In this document: in pieces, positions 62,975 to 64,000 of the stretch
Layout of the letters: each line of letters begins with the position of its first letter
Numbering within the stretch: the stretch's first letter is position 1
Assembly: GCA_964604165.1 (NCBI GenBank)
Contig: CAZRYF010000011.1
Coordinates: 1 to 64,000, forward strand
DNA: 64,000 nt
Direction of reading: 5' to 3'
DNA from: JAYZDK01 sp964604165
Lineage (GTDB): Bacteria > Myxococcota_A > UBA796 > CAJQPC01
The notes under the pieces: model-generated
What the model was told of the DNA's origin: nothing
The model's database searches: none
What the model saw: only the letters and a program-made list of their open reading frames with translations
Program-made: the position numbers and the translations under genes

Positions 62975-63652
62975 CTACTGACCGGGGGTGGGGCGATCCA
63001 CATTCAGAATGGGCCACTGGTAGGCCAGCGCCAGGCGGCGCAGCTTCTTGTCGGGATTGATGCATTGGGGGTGGCCCACCACCGAGAGCATGGGCACATC
63101 GGAAAAGGAGTCGGAGTAGGCCTGGCAGTGGGCAAGATCTTCCCCGTGTTCCCGGGCGTCGTCCGCCAGAATGCGGGCCTTGGTGGGACCGGCCACCACA
63201 GGGCGAAGGAGCTTTCCGGTGGCGTAGCCATCCTTCATCTCCAGGCGGTTGGTGATGGCATCATCCGCCCCCAGGTACCGGGCCAGGGGGGTCACCGTGA
63301 CGTCCAGGGAGCCGGTGACCAGGACAATGCGGTATCCAGCGATCTTGCACTTCTCGATGAGGTCCACGGTTCCCCGAAAAATGCGGGGGCGAATCACCGC
63401 TTCAAAGACATCTTCCGAGAGGAGCACCATGCGGTCCTCGCTCATGCCCTTGTAATGGGAAAAGAGCATCTCGTTGAAGAGGCGCCGATCCCGAAGCTCG
63501 GCCGCCGCCATCAAAGGAGCCCAGATGGCGGCCCGACCCATGCGCCGCAGGCTGTCCATGGGGGACGACTGGTTCGCCAGGTACATGATCGTCGGGTGCA
63601 CCAGATTGGTGCCGACCAAAGTCCCGTCGACATCGAAGTAGGCTGCGGGCAC
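62975..63652 (-). CDS. HAD-IB phosphatase (SerB-like), elb-like locus
   Basis: A 225-aa hydrolase from GTG 63652 with GGAGGCA upstream. Motif I F-D-V-D-G-T-L (nucleophile Asp), motif II V-T-G-S, a Lys in P-T-K-A and motif IV S-D-S-F-S-D-V-P-M give a complete HAD-IB catalytic set. It lies 9 bp upstream of the DUF2088 gene. Comparable phosphatase genes accompany elbD in myxobacteria; the substrate may be a lipid phosphate. Confidence 0.87.
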   Translation of the reverse strand: MPAAYFDVDGTLVGTNLVHPTIMYLANQSSPMDSLRRMGRAAIWAPLMAAAELRDRRLFNEMLFSHYKGMSEDRMVLLSEDVFEAVIRPRIFRGTVDLIEKCKIAGYRIVLVTGSLDVTVTPLARYLGADDAITNRLEMKDGYATGKLLRPVVAGPTKARILADDAREHGEDLAHCQAYSDSFSDVPMLSVVGHPQCINPDKKLRRLALAYQWPILNVDRPTPGQ

Positions 63653-63746
63653 TCTGCCTCCAAGGCGCGGGCGAGTAACCCGCCACCCCACCCCCTTCCA
63701 CATGTGGGGGGCGGGGCCGGGCTACCCTTTCGAGGAGGAACTCTCC

Positions 63747-64000
63747 GTGCAGCTCACCTTTACTTTCGACGTCGTCTGCCCCTACGCCTACCTGGCCTCA
63801 ACCCAGGTGGAGGCCCTGGCCAAGCGGGCAGGTGCATCCCTTTCGTGGCAGCCCGTCTTGTTGGGAGGACTCTTCAACCTCTTGGACGGCCCCTCCAGCC
63901 CCGCGGATTCCTGGCCCGTCGGCAAGCGGGAGCACAACCTAAGAGATCTTGCCCGCCAGGCAGAGTTGTTGGGCCATCCCTTGTCTCCTCCCCCGGAGCA
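63747..64000 (+). CDS. 2-hydroxychromene-2-carboxylate isomerase/DsbA-like protein (partial)
   Basis: Only the first 84 residues are in the window; the gene runs off the right end. GTG 63747 has GAGGAGGAA upstream. The start F-T-F-D-V-V-C-P-Y-A-Y-L and W-Q-P-V-L-L-G-G-L-F match the HCCA isomerase/GST-kappa branch of the DsbA superfamily. One Cys (C11) instead of a CxxC pair fits the isomerase type. Divergent from the HAD gene. Confidence 0.75.
   Translation, partial: MQLTFTFDVVCPYAYLASTQVEALAKRAGASLSWQPVLLGGLFNLLDGPSSPADSWPVGKREHNLRDLARQAELLGHPLSPPPE

Overview
The window looks like a chromosomal contig from a GC-rich Myxococcota or deltaproteobacterial-type bacterium. The reasons are: an intact locus resembling the Myxococcus elb ether-lipid genes at the right end; about sixteen predicted lipoproteins, several with long Asp-Ala (DAD) linkers after the lipobox; many two-component, HDOD, FHA and GGDEF signalling genes; and very tight packing, with 4-bp ATGA/GTGA/TTGA overlaps and convergent genes whose ends overlap. 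I found no rRNA, tRNA, CRISPR array, insertion sequence or prophage. One 100-N assembly gap (19275-19374) lies inside a DAD repeat tract.

Layout. 1-10.3 kb: a DAD lipoprotein, proline dehydrogenase, an SGNH hydrolase, a radical SAM/SPASM enzyme, a STAS-like protein with a histidine kinase, an HDOD protein, a pentapeptide-repeat gene and potassium-channel pore separated by an in-frame TGA, and an AurF-like diiron enzyme. 10.3-23.6 kb: kinase plus receiver, a GH5 lipoprotein, a DegT aminotransferase, bacterioferritin, a PhoX-like protein, FG-GAP, ferritin-like and DAD lipoprotein genes, a predicted outer-membrane protein with EDAEA repeats, an AlkZ-like protein and a lectin lipoprotein. 23.6-37 kb: small metabolic and envelope genes, an adenine methyltransferase, a thioredoxin-like lipoprotein gene whose redox motif is interrupted by TGA, a DUF2779 protein, a ferredoxin, a sulfatase-TPR lipoprotein. 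37-44.5 kb: a DOMON-like protein, a GT87 glycosyltransferase and selD, then HtrA, a DNA methyltransferase, a CDP-alcohol phosphotransferase and an FHA protein. 44.5-63.7 kb: fifteen consecutive minus-strand genes ending (upstream) in the elb-like set HAD phosphatase, DUF2088, 1556-aa ElbD-type megaenzyme and epimerase.

The strongest signal is selenocysteine use. selD (38874-39917) reads through a TGA exactly at its catalytic Cys/Sec position. A second gene (27889-28587) reads through a TGA at the first position of a CxxC-type motif (U-A-Y-C) in a thioredoxin-like lipoprotein. In both, a perfect hairpin begins 9-10 nt after the TGA, as expected for bacterial SECIS elements. A conventional gene caller would split or truncate both genes. 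A third in-frame TGA, between the pentapeptide and channel halves, lacks such a hairpin and looks like a gene split rather than recoding.
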